The notes: generated from the sequence alone by a model not told the origin. Shown: positions 35,743 to 44,508, counted from the first letter of the stretch. The stretch: DNA of 64,000 bases from an uncultured Oscillospiraceae bacterium (GCA_947623745.1 CANQHN010000003.1:91934-155933); one strand, 5' to 3'. Program-made: numbers and translations.

Positions 35743-35746
35743 GTCG

Positions 35747-36817
35747 TTACCTCAAAAGCTTTGATACGTCGCTGAACATCACCACCAGGGACAGCCCCAG
35801 CAGCAGGGCCATTCCGGCCAGATGGACATACCCCTCGTACTGGGCGGGGATCTTTTTGCGGAACAGGAGGTGGAGCACGCCGTTGAGCAGCAGGAAGAAC
35901 ACCCGCCCCCCGTCCAGCGCGGGGATGGGCAGCAGGTTCATCACCGCCAGGTTCACCGCGATGAGGGCGGCGAAGTAGGTCACGTTGAAGACCGCGTCCA
36001 TCAGGGTCGGGGAGTACTCCGGGTTGCTGCCCACCTCGGAGATCATGCTCACGATGCCCACCGGCCCGGACAGGTCCCGCAGGCCCGCCGCGCCGGTCAC
36101 CAGGTCGCCCAGACTCATCCACACCATGCGCACGAAGTCCAGGGCGGTGTACCAGCTGAACCGCAGGATGTTCCAGACGGTGGCCGGGTTCTCCAGCCGG
36201 CCGATCTTCAGGCCCCGCAGGTACTGGACCTGGCCGTCCTCGCCGGTGACCGCCTGGAGGGGCAGATAGGTGCTGGGGACGCGGACCCGCTCCCCGCCCC
36301 GGTCCACCACCCAGTCAATGGTGTCCCCGGCCCGGGAGAGGAGCAGGGACAGGTTGCTGTAGTAGTACACCCGCTGGCCGTTGACCGCCAGCACGATGTC
36401 GCCCTGCTCCAGACCGCAGTCCTCCGCCCCCAGCCCCTCGGTAAAGCCGGCGATGGTGGGCTGATAGAACCCGGTGCTCTGGGAGTAGATGGCCAGGATC
36501 AGCAGGAACCCCACAAGAAAGTTCATGGCCGCCCCGGCCACCAGCACGATGGCCTGCTTCCAGGCCGCGGCGTTGCCGAAGGCGCGGGGGTCGTCGGAGT
36601 CCTCGTCCTCCCCCTCCATGGCGCAGTACCCGCCGATAGGCAGGGCGCGCAGGCTGTAGAGGGTCTCCCCCCGCTGCCTCTGCACAACAGCTGGCCCCAT
36701 GCCGATGGCGAACTCGTTCACCCGCACCCCGAACAGCTTGGCGGTGGCGAAGTGGCCGAACTCGTGGACGGCGATGAGCAGCCCGAACATGATGATGGCG
36801 ACGATGACGTAGAGCAT
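35747..36817 (-). CDS. rseP: RIP site-2 metalloprotease RseP/RasP
   Basis: 356 aa. Zinc motif HEFGH at residues 18-22 in the first helix, a PDZ domain (about 115-190) and a third ligand in LLPIPALDGGR; four membrane helices. It cuts membrane-embedded anti-sigma factors and signal-peptide remnants. RBS GGAGG. Its position between dxr and ispG is the standard Firmicute order. Confidence 0.96.
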   Translation of the reverse strand: MLYVIVAIIMFGLLIAVHEFGHFATAKLFGVRVNEFAIGMGPAVVQRQRGETLYSLRALPIGGYCAMEGEDEDSDDPRAFGNAAAWKQAIVLVAGAAMNFLVGFLLILAIYSQSTGFYQPTIAGFTEGLGAEDCGLEQGDIVLAVNGQRVYYYSNLSLLLSRAGDTIDWVVDRGGERVRVPSTYLPLQAVTGEDGQVQYLRGLKIGRLENPATVWNILRFSWYTALDFVRMVWMSLGDLVTGAAGLRDLSGPVGIVSMISEVGSNPEYSPTLMDAVFNVTYFAALIAVNLAVMNLLPIPALDGGRVFFLLLNGVLHLLFRKKIPAQYEGYVHLAGMALLLGLSLVVMFSDVSKLLR

Positions 36818-36850
36818 AGCAGCCTCCGGGTCAGTTTGATGTACGTGAAT

Positions 36851-37987
36851 TTACATGGCGGCCCTGCGCGCCGCCTGGTCGGCCTCCAGCACGTCCTCCA
36901 GGGTGGGCGACTGGACGGCCGGGACCTGCTCCATGGCCCGCTCCACCCGGCGGGGGATGTCCAGGAAGCCGATCTTCCCCTCCAGGAACAGCCCCACCGC
37001 CGCCTCGTTGGCGCCGTTGAGCACCGCTCCGGCGGTGCCGCCGGTGCGGGCGGCATCTAGGGCCAGGGCCAGACAGGGGAAGCTGTCCGGGTCCGGCGGG
37101 GCGAAGGTCAGCGCGCCGCAGGACAGCAGGTCCAGCTCTCTGGCCGGCCCGGGGACGCGGTCCGGCCAGGTCAGGGCGTACTGGATGGGGATGCGCATGT
37201 CCGCCGCCCCCAGCTGGGCGATGACCGCGTTATCACAGTATTCCACCAGGGAGTGGATGATACTCTCCCGGTGGACCACGATGGAAATTTTCTCCGGCGG
37301 CATCTGGTACAGGTGCATGGCCTCGATGAACTCCAGGCCCTTGTTCATCATGGTGGCCGAGTCGATGGTCACCTTCGCCCCCATGGACCAGTTGGGGTGC
37401 CGGAGGGCCTGGGCGGGGGTGACGGCCTCCAGCCGGTCCCGTGTCCAGCCGAAGAAGGGTCCGCCGGAGGCGGTGAGGATCAGGCGCTTCACCTCTCCCC
37501 TGTCCCGGCAGCCCTGCAAGCTCTGGAACAGGGCGGAGTGCTCCGAGTCCACCGGGACGATCTGGGCCCCGCAGCGCCGGGCGGCGGCCATCACCAGCTC
37601 GCCGCCGCACACCAGGGTCTCCTTGTTGGCCAGGGCCACCCGCTTTTTCGCCTCGATGGCGGCCAGGGTGGGCCGCAGGCCCACCATCCCTACCACGGCG
37701 GTGATCACCGTGTCCGCGGCGGGCAGGGACGCGGCCTCCAGCAGGCCGTCCATCCCGGACGCCACCCGGACGGGGGTGTCCGCCAGGCGCAGGCGCAGGT
37801 CGGCGGCGGCCTGTTCGTCCATCATCACTGCCAGCTCCGGCCGAAACCGGCGGGCCTGCTCCTCCAGGCGCCCCACGTCCCGGTTGGCCGTCAAAGCGGC
37901 CGCACGCATACCGCAGGCGGCAATCACTTCCAATGATTGCCGCCCAATAGAGCCTGTGGAGCCTAAAATTGAAATCGATCTCTGCAT
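36851..37987 (-). CDS. dxr: 1-deoxy-D-xylulose-5-phosphate reductoisomerase
   Basis: 378 aa. NADPH site ILGSTGSIGRQSLEVI at the start, metal/substrate motif VPVDSEHSALFQ, flexible-loop region and SMGAKVTIDSATMMNKGLE. It makes MEP from DXP, the committed step of the MEP route. The RBS is weak (AGGCG). Confidence 0.96.
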   Translation of the reverse strand: MQRSISILGSTGSIGRQSLEVIAACGMRAAALTANRDVGRLEEQARRFRPELAVMMDEQAAADLRLRLADTPVRVASGMDGLLEAASLPAADTVITAVVGMVGLRPTLAAIEAKKRVALANKETLVCGGELVMAAARRCGAQIVPVDSEHSALFQSLQGCRDRGEVKRLILTASGGPFFGWTRDRLEAVTPAQALRHPNWSMGAKVTIDSATMMNKGLEFIEAMHLYQMPPEKISIVVHRESIIHSLVEYCDNAVIAQLGAADMRIPIQYALTWPDRVPGPARELDLLSCGALTFAPPDPDSFPCLALALDAARTGGTAGAVLNGANEAAVGLFLEGKIGFLDIPRRVERAMEQVPAVQSPTLEDVLEADQAARRAAM

Positions 37988-38021
37988 TAGAACGCCTCGA
38001 AACCAGGATGTAGATATGTCC

Positions 38022-38849
38022 TCAGAACGCCGGCCACAGCTCCACCATCAGCCACACCGCCGGGGCGGCGAAGATCATGGAGTCGAACCGGTCCAGCATC
38101 CCGCCGTGACCGGGCAGGAGGGTGCCGTAGTCCTTTACGCCGTACTGGCGCTTGATAAGGGAGAAGGACAGGTCCCCCAGCTCCGTCACCGCGCTGCCCA
38201 CCAGGCCGTACACCGCCAGGGCGGCGTAGTTGGGCTCGATGGCGGCGAACCGGTGGAGGATCACGCCGTAAAGCAGCAGAAAAATGGCGCCGGAAAGGAT
38301 GCCGCCGATGTACCCCTCCAGGGATTTGTTGGGGCTGACCCGGGTGATTCCCCGGTGTTTTCCCAGGAAAACCCCGGCGAAGTAGGCCCCCGCGTCGGTC
38401 AGGAAGGCGCAGATCACGGGCAGCAGCACCAGATACCGGCCCTGGGGCTGGCTGCGCAGGTAGATCAGCGCAGACAGGCAGGCGGGGATGGTGGCCCCGC
38501 CGAACATACACACCATCAGGTGCTCCAGGGGGATGGGGTCGTTGCTGTCGTAGCGGCGGATGGCGGAGGCGAACAGACAGCACATGAGCAGCAGACCCGC
38601 CGCCGTCAGGGCCCACTCCCCCCAGCCCAGGTAGGAGCCCAGGGGGATGCCCAGGGCCGCCAGGGCGGTGTAGGCGTACATGCCGTTGTGGTGGGCCACC
38701 TTGGTGGCCCGCAGCAGCTCAAAGGAGGCCAGGGCGGAGATGAGCGAGAACATCACCGCCGTCCCGATGGGGGGCAGGAAAAAGAGGACCACGAAGAACG
38801 CGGGGGCGCACACCGCCGCCACAAGGATACGGGTCTTTATCTCACACAC
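38022..38849 (-). CDS. cdsA: Phosphatidate cytidylyltransferase CdsA
   Basis: About 275 aa with eight or so membrane helices and the family signature SLIKRQYGVKDYGTLLPGHGG followed by LDRFDS. It makes CDP-diacylglycerol from phosphatidate and CTP. The start is uncertain: GTG 38849 or TTG 38855, both overlapping the uppS end, with GGAGG inside the overlap, so translation is probably coupled. Confidence 0.94.
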   Translation of the reverse strand: MCEIKTRILVAAVCAPAFFVVLFFLPPIGTAVMFSLISALASFELLRATKVAHHNGMYAYTALAALGIPLGSYLGWGEWALTAAGLLLMCCLFASAIRRYDSNDPIPLEHLMVCMFGGATIPACLSALIYLRSQPQGRYLVLLPVICAFLTDAGAYFAGVFLGKHRGITRVSPNKSLEGYIGGILSGAIFLLLYGVILHRFAAIEPNYAALAVYGLVGSAVTELGDLSFSLIKRQYGVKDYGTLLPGHGGMLDRFDSMIFAAPAVWLMVELWPAF

Positions 38850-39585
38850 CTCCAAACCGGCGGGAGCGGCCCTGGTAGGCCGCGATGGCCCGCAGCAGCT
38901 CGCCCTTGGTGAAGTCGGGCCAGAGCACGTCGGTGAAGTAGAACTCCGCGTAGGCGGACTGCCAGGGCAGGAAGTTGGACAGCCGCAGCTCCCCGCTGGG
39001 GCGGATGACCAGGTCCGGGTCGGGCACTCCGGCGGAGTAGAGATAGCCGCCGAACTGCTCCTGGGTCAAGTGATTGGGGTCTGCCCTGCCCTCCATGCAG
39101 TCCAGGGCGAAGGCCCTGGCGGCCCGGACGATCTCGTCCCGGCCCCCGTAGTTCAGGCAGATGTTCACCTGGCAGCCGTCGTAGTGCCGGGAGATCTCCG
39201 CCGTCCGCTGGCACAGGGCCCGCAGCTCCGGGGCCAGCGGGGACAGGTCCCCGAAGAAGGCCATTTTTACCCGGTCCCGCTCCATGCGGTCAATGGCCTC
39301 CAGCAGGTACTTTTTCAGCAGGCCCATGATGGCGGATACCTCCTCCGCCGGGCGCTTCCAGTTCTCGGTGGAGAAGGCGTACACCGTCAGGTACTCCAGG
39401 CCGATGTCCTTGCAGTAGGTGGCGATGGTGCGGAAGGTCTCCGCCCCCGCAGCGTGGCCGGCGGTGCGGGGCAGGCCCCGCTGCCTGGCCCAGCGGCCGT
39501 TGCCATCCATAATGATGGCGATGTGCCGGGGCAGGCGGGAAAAGTCCACCTGGGGCTGTTCCGGCTTTTTTTGTAACAGGGCCAT
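38842..39585 (-). CDS. uppS: Isoprenyl transferase (undecaprenyl diphosphate synthase)
   Basis: 247 aa. Motifs HIAIIMDGNGRWARQRGL (catalytic Asp), YAFSTENWKRP and RPSGELRLSNFLPWQ are intact. It adds isopentenyl units to make C55 undecaprenyl diphosphate, the cell-wall lipid carrier. RBS AAGGAGA. Confidence 0.97.
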   Translation of the reverse strand: MALLQKKPEQPQVDFSRLPRHIAIIMDGNGRWARQRGLPRTAGHAAGAETFRTIATYCKDIGLEYLTVYAFSTENWKRPAEEVSAIMGLLKKYLLEAIDRMERDRVKMAFFGDLSPLAPELRALCQRTAEISRHYDGCQVNICLNYGGRDEIVRAARAFALDCMEGRADPNHLTQEQFGGYLYSAGVPDPDLVIRPSGELRLSNFLPWQSAYAEFYFTDVLWPDFTKGELLRAIAAYQGRSRRFGGV

Positions 39586-39620
39586 AGAGGCTCTCCTTCG
39601 GTCGTTTTATAGGCGCGGGG

Positions 39621-40175
39621 TCACACCGCCATCAGCTCCTGCTCCTTCTTGGCGGTGAGCTCGTCGATCTCCTTGCTGCGCTTGTCGGTGAGCTCCTGAA
39701 GCTCCTTCTCCAGGATCTTCTGGTCGTCCTCGGTGAGCTCGGACTTCTTGGTTTTTTTCTTGATGTCGTCCATGGCGTCCCGGCGGATGTTGCGCAGGGC
39801 CACCTTGCCGCCCTCGCCGTACTTGCGCACCAGCTTGGTCAGCTCCTTGCGGCGCTCCTCCGTGAGCTGGGGGAAGGCCAGACGGATGATGCGCCCGTCG
39901 TTCTGGGGGTTGATGCCCAGGTCGGAGGTCTGGATGGCCTTGGAGATGGCCTTCACCAAACTGGCGTCCCAGGGCTGGATGGTCAGGGTGCGGGGGTCGG
40001 GGGTGGCGATGGCGGCCACCTGGTTAAGGGGGGTGGGGGTGCCGTAGTACTCCACAGTGATCCGGTCCAGCACGCCGGCGTTGGCCCGGCCGGCCCGGAC
40101 GGTAGCGAAGTCGGCCTTCACCGACTCGATGGTCTTTTGCATTTTCTCATCGTACATTTTCAGTTCAGGGCTCAT
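39621..40175 (-). CDS. frr: Ribosome recycling factor
   Basis: 184 aa, standard size. Start with YDEKMQKTIESVKADFATVRAGRAN, the domain II segment VEYYGTPTPLNQVA and the end of the long three-helix bundle are typical. It splits post-termination ribosomes with EF-G. RBS AAGGAAG. Confidence 0.97.
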   Translation of the reverse strand: MSPELKMYDEKMQKTIESVKADFATVRAGRANAGVLDRITVEYYGTPTPLNQVAAIATPDPRTLTIQPWDASLVKAISKAIQTSDLGINPQNDGRIIRLAFPQLTEERRKELTKLVRKYGEGGKVALRNIRRDAMDDIKKKTKKSELTEDDQKILEKELQELTDKRSKEIDELTAKKEQELMAV

Positions 40176-40203
40176 GTCTGTACTTCCTTTCCGATGTAGA
40201 GTT

Positions 40204-40920
40204 TCAGTTTTCCACCACAGTGCCGATCTTCTCCCCCATCACGGCCCGCAGGATGTTCTGTGGGTCCTTCAGGGCGAACAGCAGCACCGGGATCTTGTTG
40301 TCCATGGACAGGGAGGTGGCGGTGGAGTCCATCACCTTCAGGTGCTGGGCCAGCACGTCGTCGTAGGTGATCGAGTCGTACTTGACCGCTTCGGGGTCGA
40401 TCTTGGGGTCGGCGGAGTACACCCCGTCGATGTTCTTCGCCAGCAGGATGACGTCGGCGTCGATCTCGGCGGCCCGGAGCACGGCGGCGGTGTCGGTGGA
40501 GAAGAAGGGGTTGCCGGTGCCGCAGCCAAAGACCACCACTCTCCCCTTCTCCAGGTGGCGGATGGCTTTGGAGCGGATGTAGGGCTCGGCCACAGAGCGC
40601 ATCTCGATGGCGGTCTGCACCCGGACCTCCACGCCCTTCTGCTCCAGCACGTCGGCCACGGCCAGGCAGTTGATGGCGGTGGCCAGCATCCCCATGTGGT
40701 CCGCCCGGACGCGGACCATCTTGTCCCCGCCGTCCTTCAGGCCGCGCCAGAAGTTGCCGCCGCCCACCACGACGCCCACCTGGACACCCAGCTCCACACA
40801 CTGCCTGATCACATCGCACACCTGGCCGATCACGTCAAAATCCAGGCCGCGGGAGGCGTCCCCCGCCAGGGCCTCACCGCTGATCTTCAGCAGGACACGC
40901 TTGTACTTCGGTTTCTCCAT
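40204..40920 (-). CDS. pyrH: Uridylate kinase PyrH
   Basis: 238 aa from ATG 40920, chosen because AAGGAG lies 8 bases upstream; an in-frame TTG further up would include the RBS. Motifs [27 protein letters not shown] and [20 protein letters not shown] identify the hexameric bacterial UMP kinase. First gene of the operon ending at polC. Its promoter should be in the AT-rich stretch 40945-40985 but no clear -35 is seen. Confidence 0.97.
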   Translation of the reverse strand: MEKPKYKRVLLKISGEALAGDASRGLDFDVIGQVCDVIRQCVELGVQVGVVVGGGNFWRGLKDGGDKMVRVRADHMGMLATAINCLAVADVLEQKGVEVRVQTAIEMRSVAEPYIRSKAIRHLEKGRVVVFGCGTGNPFFSTDTAAVLRAAEIDADVILLAKNIDGVYSADPKIDPEAVKYDSITYDDVLAQHLKVMDSTATSLSMDNKIPVLLFALKDPQNILRAVMGEKIGTVVEN

Positions 40921-41040
40921 TGGAACCACTCCTTGTTTCAAATGCGCAAAAGCCTAAGTGTATTTTAATATAATTCTTTCCTTTTGCATAGGGGGGACGG
41001 AAAGTTTTTTTCCGCGGGGCGAAATTTCTCTTCCCCCGGG

Positions 41041-41141
41041 GCGGGGCGCGGCACCCCTCCGGGGCCCCGCGCATAGCGTGTATCGGAGGCCTCCCGCGTC
41101 CGGGCGGGCCTCCCATCACAGCGGCGCGCAGCCGCGCGCCG
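41041..41141 (+). promoter_or_regulatory. Structured GC-rich leader of the ZIP gene
   Basis: Three successive hairpins: GCGGGGC/GCCCCGC (41041-41070), GGAGGCC/GGCCTCC (41085-41113) and CGGCGCGC/GCGCGCCG (41122-41141), the last ending 2 bases before the RBS AAAGGAA. It does not match a metal riboswitch that I can recognise. The TATAAT at 40969-40974 upstream lacks a clear -35. Confidence 0.45.
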
Positions 41142-41156
41142 GGAAAGGAATCTCAC

Positions 41157-41945
41157 TTGACACAGGCACTGTTATGGGCCGCCGGCGGGACTGGCTTTAC
41201 ATTTTTCATGACCGCGCTGGGCGCGGCGGCGGTCTTTTGTATGGGCGGAAGGCTGGGCGAGGGCTTCCACCGGCTGATGCTGGGCTTTGCCGCCGGGGTG
41301 ATGATCGCGGCCAGCATGTGGTCGCTGCTCATCCCGGCGATCGAGCAGGCCCGGGGCTCTGCCCTGCCCGCCTGGCTGCCCGCGGCGGGGGGCTCTGCGC
41401 TGGGCATCGCTTTCCTCATCGCCATGGACGCCCTGCTGCCCCACCTCACCCCGGAGCTGCTGCGCCGGGACGGCGGCTCCCACCGCCGCACGGCCCTGCT
41501 GGCCCTGGCGGTGACGCTGCACAACATCCCGGAGGGCATGGCCGTAGGGATCTCCTTCTCCCTGGCCGCCCGCAGCGACGCCGGCGCCCTCCCGGCGGCC
41601 ATGGCCCTGGCCTTCGGCATCGGGGTGCAGAACTTCCCCGAGGGGGCGGCCATCTCCCTCCCCCTGCGCCAGGACGGCATGGGCAAGGGAAAGGCCTTTC
41701 TGATCGGCGCCCTGTCCGGGATCGTGGAGCCGGTGTTCGGCCTGCTCACCGTCCTGGCCGCCGGAGCGGTGGAGCCGCTGATGCCGTGGCTTTTGTCCTT
41801 CGCCGCCGGGGCTATGCTGTATGTAGTGGTGGAGGAGCTCATCCCGGAGGCCAACCTGCGCCACGACCACGAGACCCACAGCGGCACTCTGGGGGTGATG
41901 GCGGGGTTCCTCATCATGATGATTCTGGACGTGGCCCTGGGGTAA
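41157..41945 (+). CDS. ZIP-family metal transporter
   Basis: 262 aa, TTG start with AAAGGAA upstream. Eight membrane helices with the paired metal motifs HNIPEGMAVG and QNFPEGAAIS on helices IV and V, plus EELIPEANLRHDHETHS, typical of the GufA/ZupT branch. It should import Zn2+ or another divalent metal. It stands alone between pyrH and sigG. Confidence 0.95.
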   Translation: MTQALLWAAGGTGFTFFMTALGAAAVFCMGGRLGEGFHRLMLGFAAGVMIAASMWSLLIPAIEQARGSALPAWLPAAGGSALGIAFLIAMDALLPHLTPELLRRDGGSHRRTALLALAVTLHNIPEGMAVGISFSLAARSDAGALPAAMALAFGIGVQNFPEGAAISLPLRQDGMGKGKAFLIGALSGIVEPVFGLLTVLAAGAVEPLMPWLLSFAAGAMLYVVVEELIPEANLRHDHETHSGTLGVMAGFLIMMILDVALG

Positions 41946-41974
41946 GAAAAGGCAGACCGCGCAGGCGGTCTGCC
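41944..41974 (-). terminator. sigG terminator (also faces the ZIP gene)
   Basis: Perfect 10-bp stem GGCAGACCGC/GCGGTCTGCC (41951-41960, 41965-41974); on the minus strand TTTTCTT follows. Confidence 0.75.
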
Positions 41975-41984
41975 TCTGCCGTGT

Positions 41985-42755
41985 TCACAGTTCCCTTCTG
42001 ATCTGCTTGAGGGCGTTTTTCTCCAGGCGCGACACCTGGGCCTGGGAGATGCCGATCTCCGCCGACACCTCCATCTGGGTCTTCCCCTGGAAGAACCGCA
42101 TGGACAGGATGTCCCGCTCCCGCTGGTTGAGCTGGGCGATGGCCTCCTTGAGAGCGATATGCTCCAGCCAGCTCTCGTCGGTGTTTTTGCTGTCCCGCAC
42201 CTGGTCCATCACCGTCAGCGCGTCGCCGCTGTCGGAGTACACCGGCTCGTACAGGGATACCGGGTCCACGATGGCCTCCATGGCGAATACCACGTCCTCC
42301 CGCTTCAGCTCCAGAAGCCTGGCGATCTCGTCCACGGTGGGCTCCTTCTGGTGTTCGGCCAGGTAGGCCTCCTTGGCCTGGAGCACCCGGTAGGCTGTGT
42401 CGCGCATGGCCCGGGAGACCCGCATAGCGCTGTTGTCCCGCAGGTAGCGGCGGACCTCCCCCACGATCATGGGCACGCCGTAGGTGGAGAATTTTACGTC
42501 CAGGTCGGTGTTGAAGTTGTCGATGGCCTTGATCAGACCGATGCACCCCACCTGGAACAGGTCGTCGGCGTTCTCCCCCCGGTTGGAGAACCGCTGGATG
42601 ACGGACAGCACCAGCCGCAGGTTGCCGGAGATCAGCTCCTCCCTGGCCTGCTGGTCCCCCTGCTTGGCCCGGCGCAGCAGCGCCTGGGTCTCCTCGTTTT
42701 TCAGCACCTTCAGCTTGGAGGTGTTCACCCCGCAAATCTCCACTTTGTTCTGCAT
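41985..42755 (-). CDS. sigG: Forespore sigma factor SigG
   Basis: 256 aa from ATG 42755 (RBS GGGAGG, 8 bases). The first residues NKVEICGVNTSKLKVLKNEE are diagnostic of SigG. Region 2 (NLRLVLSVIQRFSNRGENAD, DLFQVGCIGLIKAI) and region 4 (GKTQMEVSAEIGISQAQVSR) are intact. It drives late forespore genes. It is not linked to spoIIGA-sigE as in bacilli. A hairpin with a GAAA loop sits just before the RBS. Confidence 0.97.
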   Translation of the reverse strand: MQNKVEICGVNTSKLKVLKNEETQALLRRAKQGDQQAREELISGNLRLVLSVIQRFSNRGENADDLFQVGCIGLIKAIDNFNTDLDVKFSTYGVPMIVGEVRRYLRDNSAMRVSRAMRDTAYRVLQAKEAYLAEHQKEPTVDEIARLLELKREDVVFAMEAIVDPVSLYEPVYSDSGDALTVMDQVRDSKNTDESWLEHIALKEAIAQLNQRERDILSMRFFQGKTQMEVSAEIGISQAQVSRLEKNALKQIRREL

Positions 42756-42773
42756 GGTCCCGGCCTCCCTTGT

Positions 42774-42791
42774 GATACTGTTTCCAGTATC
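42774..42791 (-). promoter_or_regulatory. sigG leader hairpin
   Basis: In the transcript: GATACTG-GAAA-CAGTATC, a perfect 7-bp stem with a GNRA tetraloop, ending 3-4 bases before the sigG RBS. B. subtilis sigG also has a leader stem-loop that tunes its translation; here the hairpin flanks rather than covers the RBS. Confidence 0.55.
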
Positions 42792-42889
42792 TCCGGGGCC
42801 GGGGGCGGACATACGTCCGGGGGCCGGGGGAAATTTTTTAACGTTCCCTCCCGTTCGATGGATTTTTCGCAGGGGCGGACCTGTGCGCC

Positions 42890-42924
42890 AAAAAAGGGCG
42901 GCCCCCCAAATCGGGAGGCCGCCC
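42890..42924 (-). terminator. Terminator of the AraC regulator gene
   Basis: Stem GGGCGGCC/GGCCGCCC extended by CCC/GGG (42896-42924), then TTTTTT on the minus strand. Confidence 0.85.
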
Positions 42925-42942
42925 TGGTGTGCTGCCAAGTAT

Positions 42943-43842
42943 CTAGCGGGCGCCCCGCTTTCGGTATTCCGTGGGCGTCAGCTGGAACTTGCCGTGGAAC
43001 TGCTTGGTAAAATAGCTGCCGGAGGAAAAGCCGCAGTCCCCCGATATCTCGGTGACCGGCCGCTTGGTGGACAGGAGCAGGTCGGCGGCGGCGTCCAGCC
43101 GGCAGTCCATCAGGTAGTGGAAGGGCGTGGTGCCCAGACAGCGCTGGAAGTCCCGCAGACACTCCCGGGTGCTGATATTGGCGGCGGACGCGATCTCTCC
43201 CAGTGAGAGCTTTTCTGAAAAGCGCTCCTGGATGTACAGCATCATCTTTTTGACCCGCAGCTCCGCGGGCTCGTCGCCGGCCTGCGGGCTCTGGAGCGCC
43301 CCTGTGATGTCCTTCCGCATCAGCAGCCACGCCGAGGACAGCTCATTCCGGGCGATGATCTCGAACCCCTCCGTCTCCGTGTCCACCGCCTCGTAGGCGG
43401 TGCGTATATGGGACAAAATCTGGCGGTGGACCGTGTTTTGCAGCAGGAAAGGGACGAGCTCCACCTCCCGGGACTCCAGGATCGGGTTCAGGTACTTCTT
43501 CTCAAAGACGCTGTTGTGCGCCCCGCCCAGGAGCTCCGCGTCCAGGAGCAGGTCGATGTAGATGGAGTCGTGGGAAGGCGGCTTCTCCATGCGGTGCAGG
43601 ACGTTGCGGTTGATGAAACAGCCCTCGCCCTCGGACAGGGCGTATCTGCGGTGGCCGGTGAACACCTCTATCCTCCCCTGGAGCACCAGCAGGAACTCCA
43701 GCTCTCTGTGCCAGTGCCAGGGCACGGCGCGGGAGTTCCAGCTGCTCAGGTCGCTGTAGTAAGCGGTGAGGGGGAACGCTTTCCCGGCGTTGGGGGGAAG
43801 CTCCTGCAAGTTGTCACTGACCGACAGCTGTTTTATGATCAT
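42943..43842 (-). CDS. AraC-family transcriptional regulator with cupin sensor
   Basis: 299 aa. Residues ~35-100 are a cupin (PWHWHRELEFLLVLQGRIEV, then LSEGEGCFINRNVLHRM); the last 100 residues hold two HTH motifs (LSLGEIASAANISTRECLRD; VTEISGDCGFSSGSYFTKQF, ending TPTEYRKRG). Such proteins usually sense sugars or small metabolites and activate a neighbouring catabolic gene. The divergent neighbour is the 81-aa HPr-like gene. Confidence 0.94.
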   Translation of the reverse strand: MIIKQLSVSDNLQELPPNAGKAFPLTAYYSDLSSWNSRAVPWHWHRELEFLLVLQGRIEVFTGHRRYALSEGEGCFINRNVLHRMEKPPSHDSIYIDLLLDAELLGGAHNSVFEKKYLNPILESREVELVPFLLQNTVHRQILSHIRTAYEAVDTETEGFEIIARNELSSAWLLMRKDITGALQSPQAGDEPAELRVKKMMLYIQERFSEKLSLGEIASAANISTRECLRDFQRCLGTTPFHYLMDCRLDAAADLLLSTKRPVTEISGDCGFSSGSYFTKQFHGKFQLTPTEYRKRGAR

Positions 43843-43898
43843 ATCGCCATCTCCTCCTATCTGTGGCTATATAATAATAAAATACGGCTATATTTGTA

Positions 43899-43927
43899 TT
43901 TCAAAAGGACGTTTCCTGCGCTATTAT
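43899..43927 (+). promoter_or_regulatory. Divergent promoter region (AraC / HPr-like)
   Basis: Plus strand: TTTCAA (43899-43904), 17 bases, TATTAT (43922-43927). The same AT-rich block holds a minus-strand TTGAAA for the AraC gene with no strong -10. Confidence 0.5.
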
Positions 43928-43973
43928 GATAGCACAGTTCAGGAGAAAAATCTACGATATGGGAGGAATCAAA

Positions 43974-44219
43974 ATGAAATTTGATACGGTGGAGGAGCTG
44001 CTCACCTTTCAGGCGCTGCTGGACCAGTGCAGAGGTCAGGTCTGGATCGAGGCCCCGGACGGGAGAAGGTATGACCTGACCGACAGGGCCGCGCGGATGA
44101 AGGGGCTGCTCATGCTGGCCGGCGACGCGGCGGAGGAGTTCGGCCTGTACGCCAGGATGCGGGAGGACGAGATGCTGCTGCTGAACTACTACTGCGACCG
44201 GATGGAGAAAACGGCGTAA
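43974..44219 (+). CDS. HPr-like small protein without active-site histidine
   Basis: 81 aa from ATG 43974 (RBS GGGAGGAA). The pattern FDTVEELLTFQALLDQCRGQ, DLTDRAARMKGLLMLAGDAA and EFGLYARMREDE resembles the HPr fold (the segment usually VDAKSIMGLLSL). It contains no histidine at all, so it cannot carry the phosphoryl group of a PTS HPr. The fold assignment is an inference from pattern only. Confidence 0.6.
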   Translation: MKFDTVEELLTFQALLDQCRGQVWIEAPDGRRYDLTDRAARMKGLLMLAGDAAEEFGLYARMREDEMLLLNYYCDRMEKTA

Positions 44220-44253
44220 GGGCATCATTCCCAATAAAATCAAATTAAAAAAG

Positions 44254-44504
44254 GACCGCCTGCCATGCAGGCGGTCTCAGTTTGTCGAAAAGCCTCGCAG
44301 AGTTCGCGCCCGGAGGCGCGAATCACATGCAATCTATTTTTCCCGGCGGCGTGTACGTCGGGAAAAATACATCTCGGTCCGCAAACGTGCGAGTTGTCCG
44401 CTGAAAGCGGACAGCGAGTGCGCTGCAGCGGGCCGCAGCCCTTTGTCAAAAAAGGCCTTTGGCCTTTTTTGACAGTCTCGGACCGCCTGCTTGGCAGGCG
44501 GTCC
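44254..44504 (+). repeat. Terminator-nested structured repeat, copy 1
   Basis: A 203-nt non-coding core (44277-44479) lies between two copies of one terminator hairpin: GACCGCCTGC-n3-GCAGGCGGTC (44254-44276) and GGACCGCCTGC-n3-GCAGGCGGTCC (44480-44504). The outer A-run (44247-44252) and T-run (44505-44510) are those of a single bidirectional terminator, so the hairpin looks duplicated by insertion. Core ends are imperfect inverted repeats (TCAGTTTGTC and GAGACTGTC). Internal stems: 44303-44322, 44394-44414 and 44445-44473. It lies between the HPr-like gene and the ftsK 3' end. A related copy is at 48477-48761. No protein is credible. Confidence 0.85.
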
Positions 44505-44508
44505 TTTT

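Noticed and set aside
40945..40985. A clear pyrH or ZIP promoter
   Set aside because: The region is AT-rich with a TATAAT on the plus strand, but no -35 hexamer at acceptable spacing on either strand.
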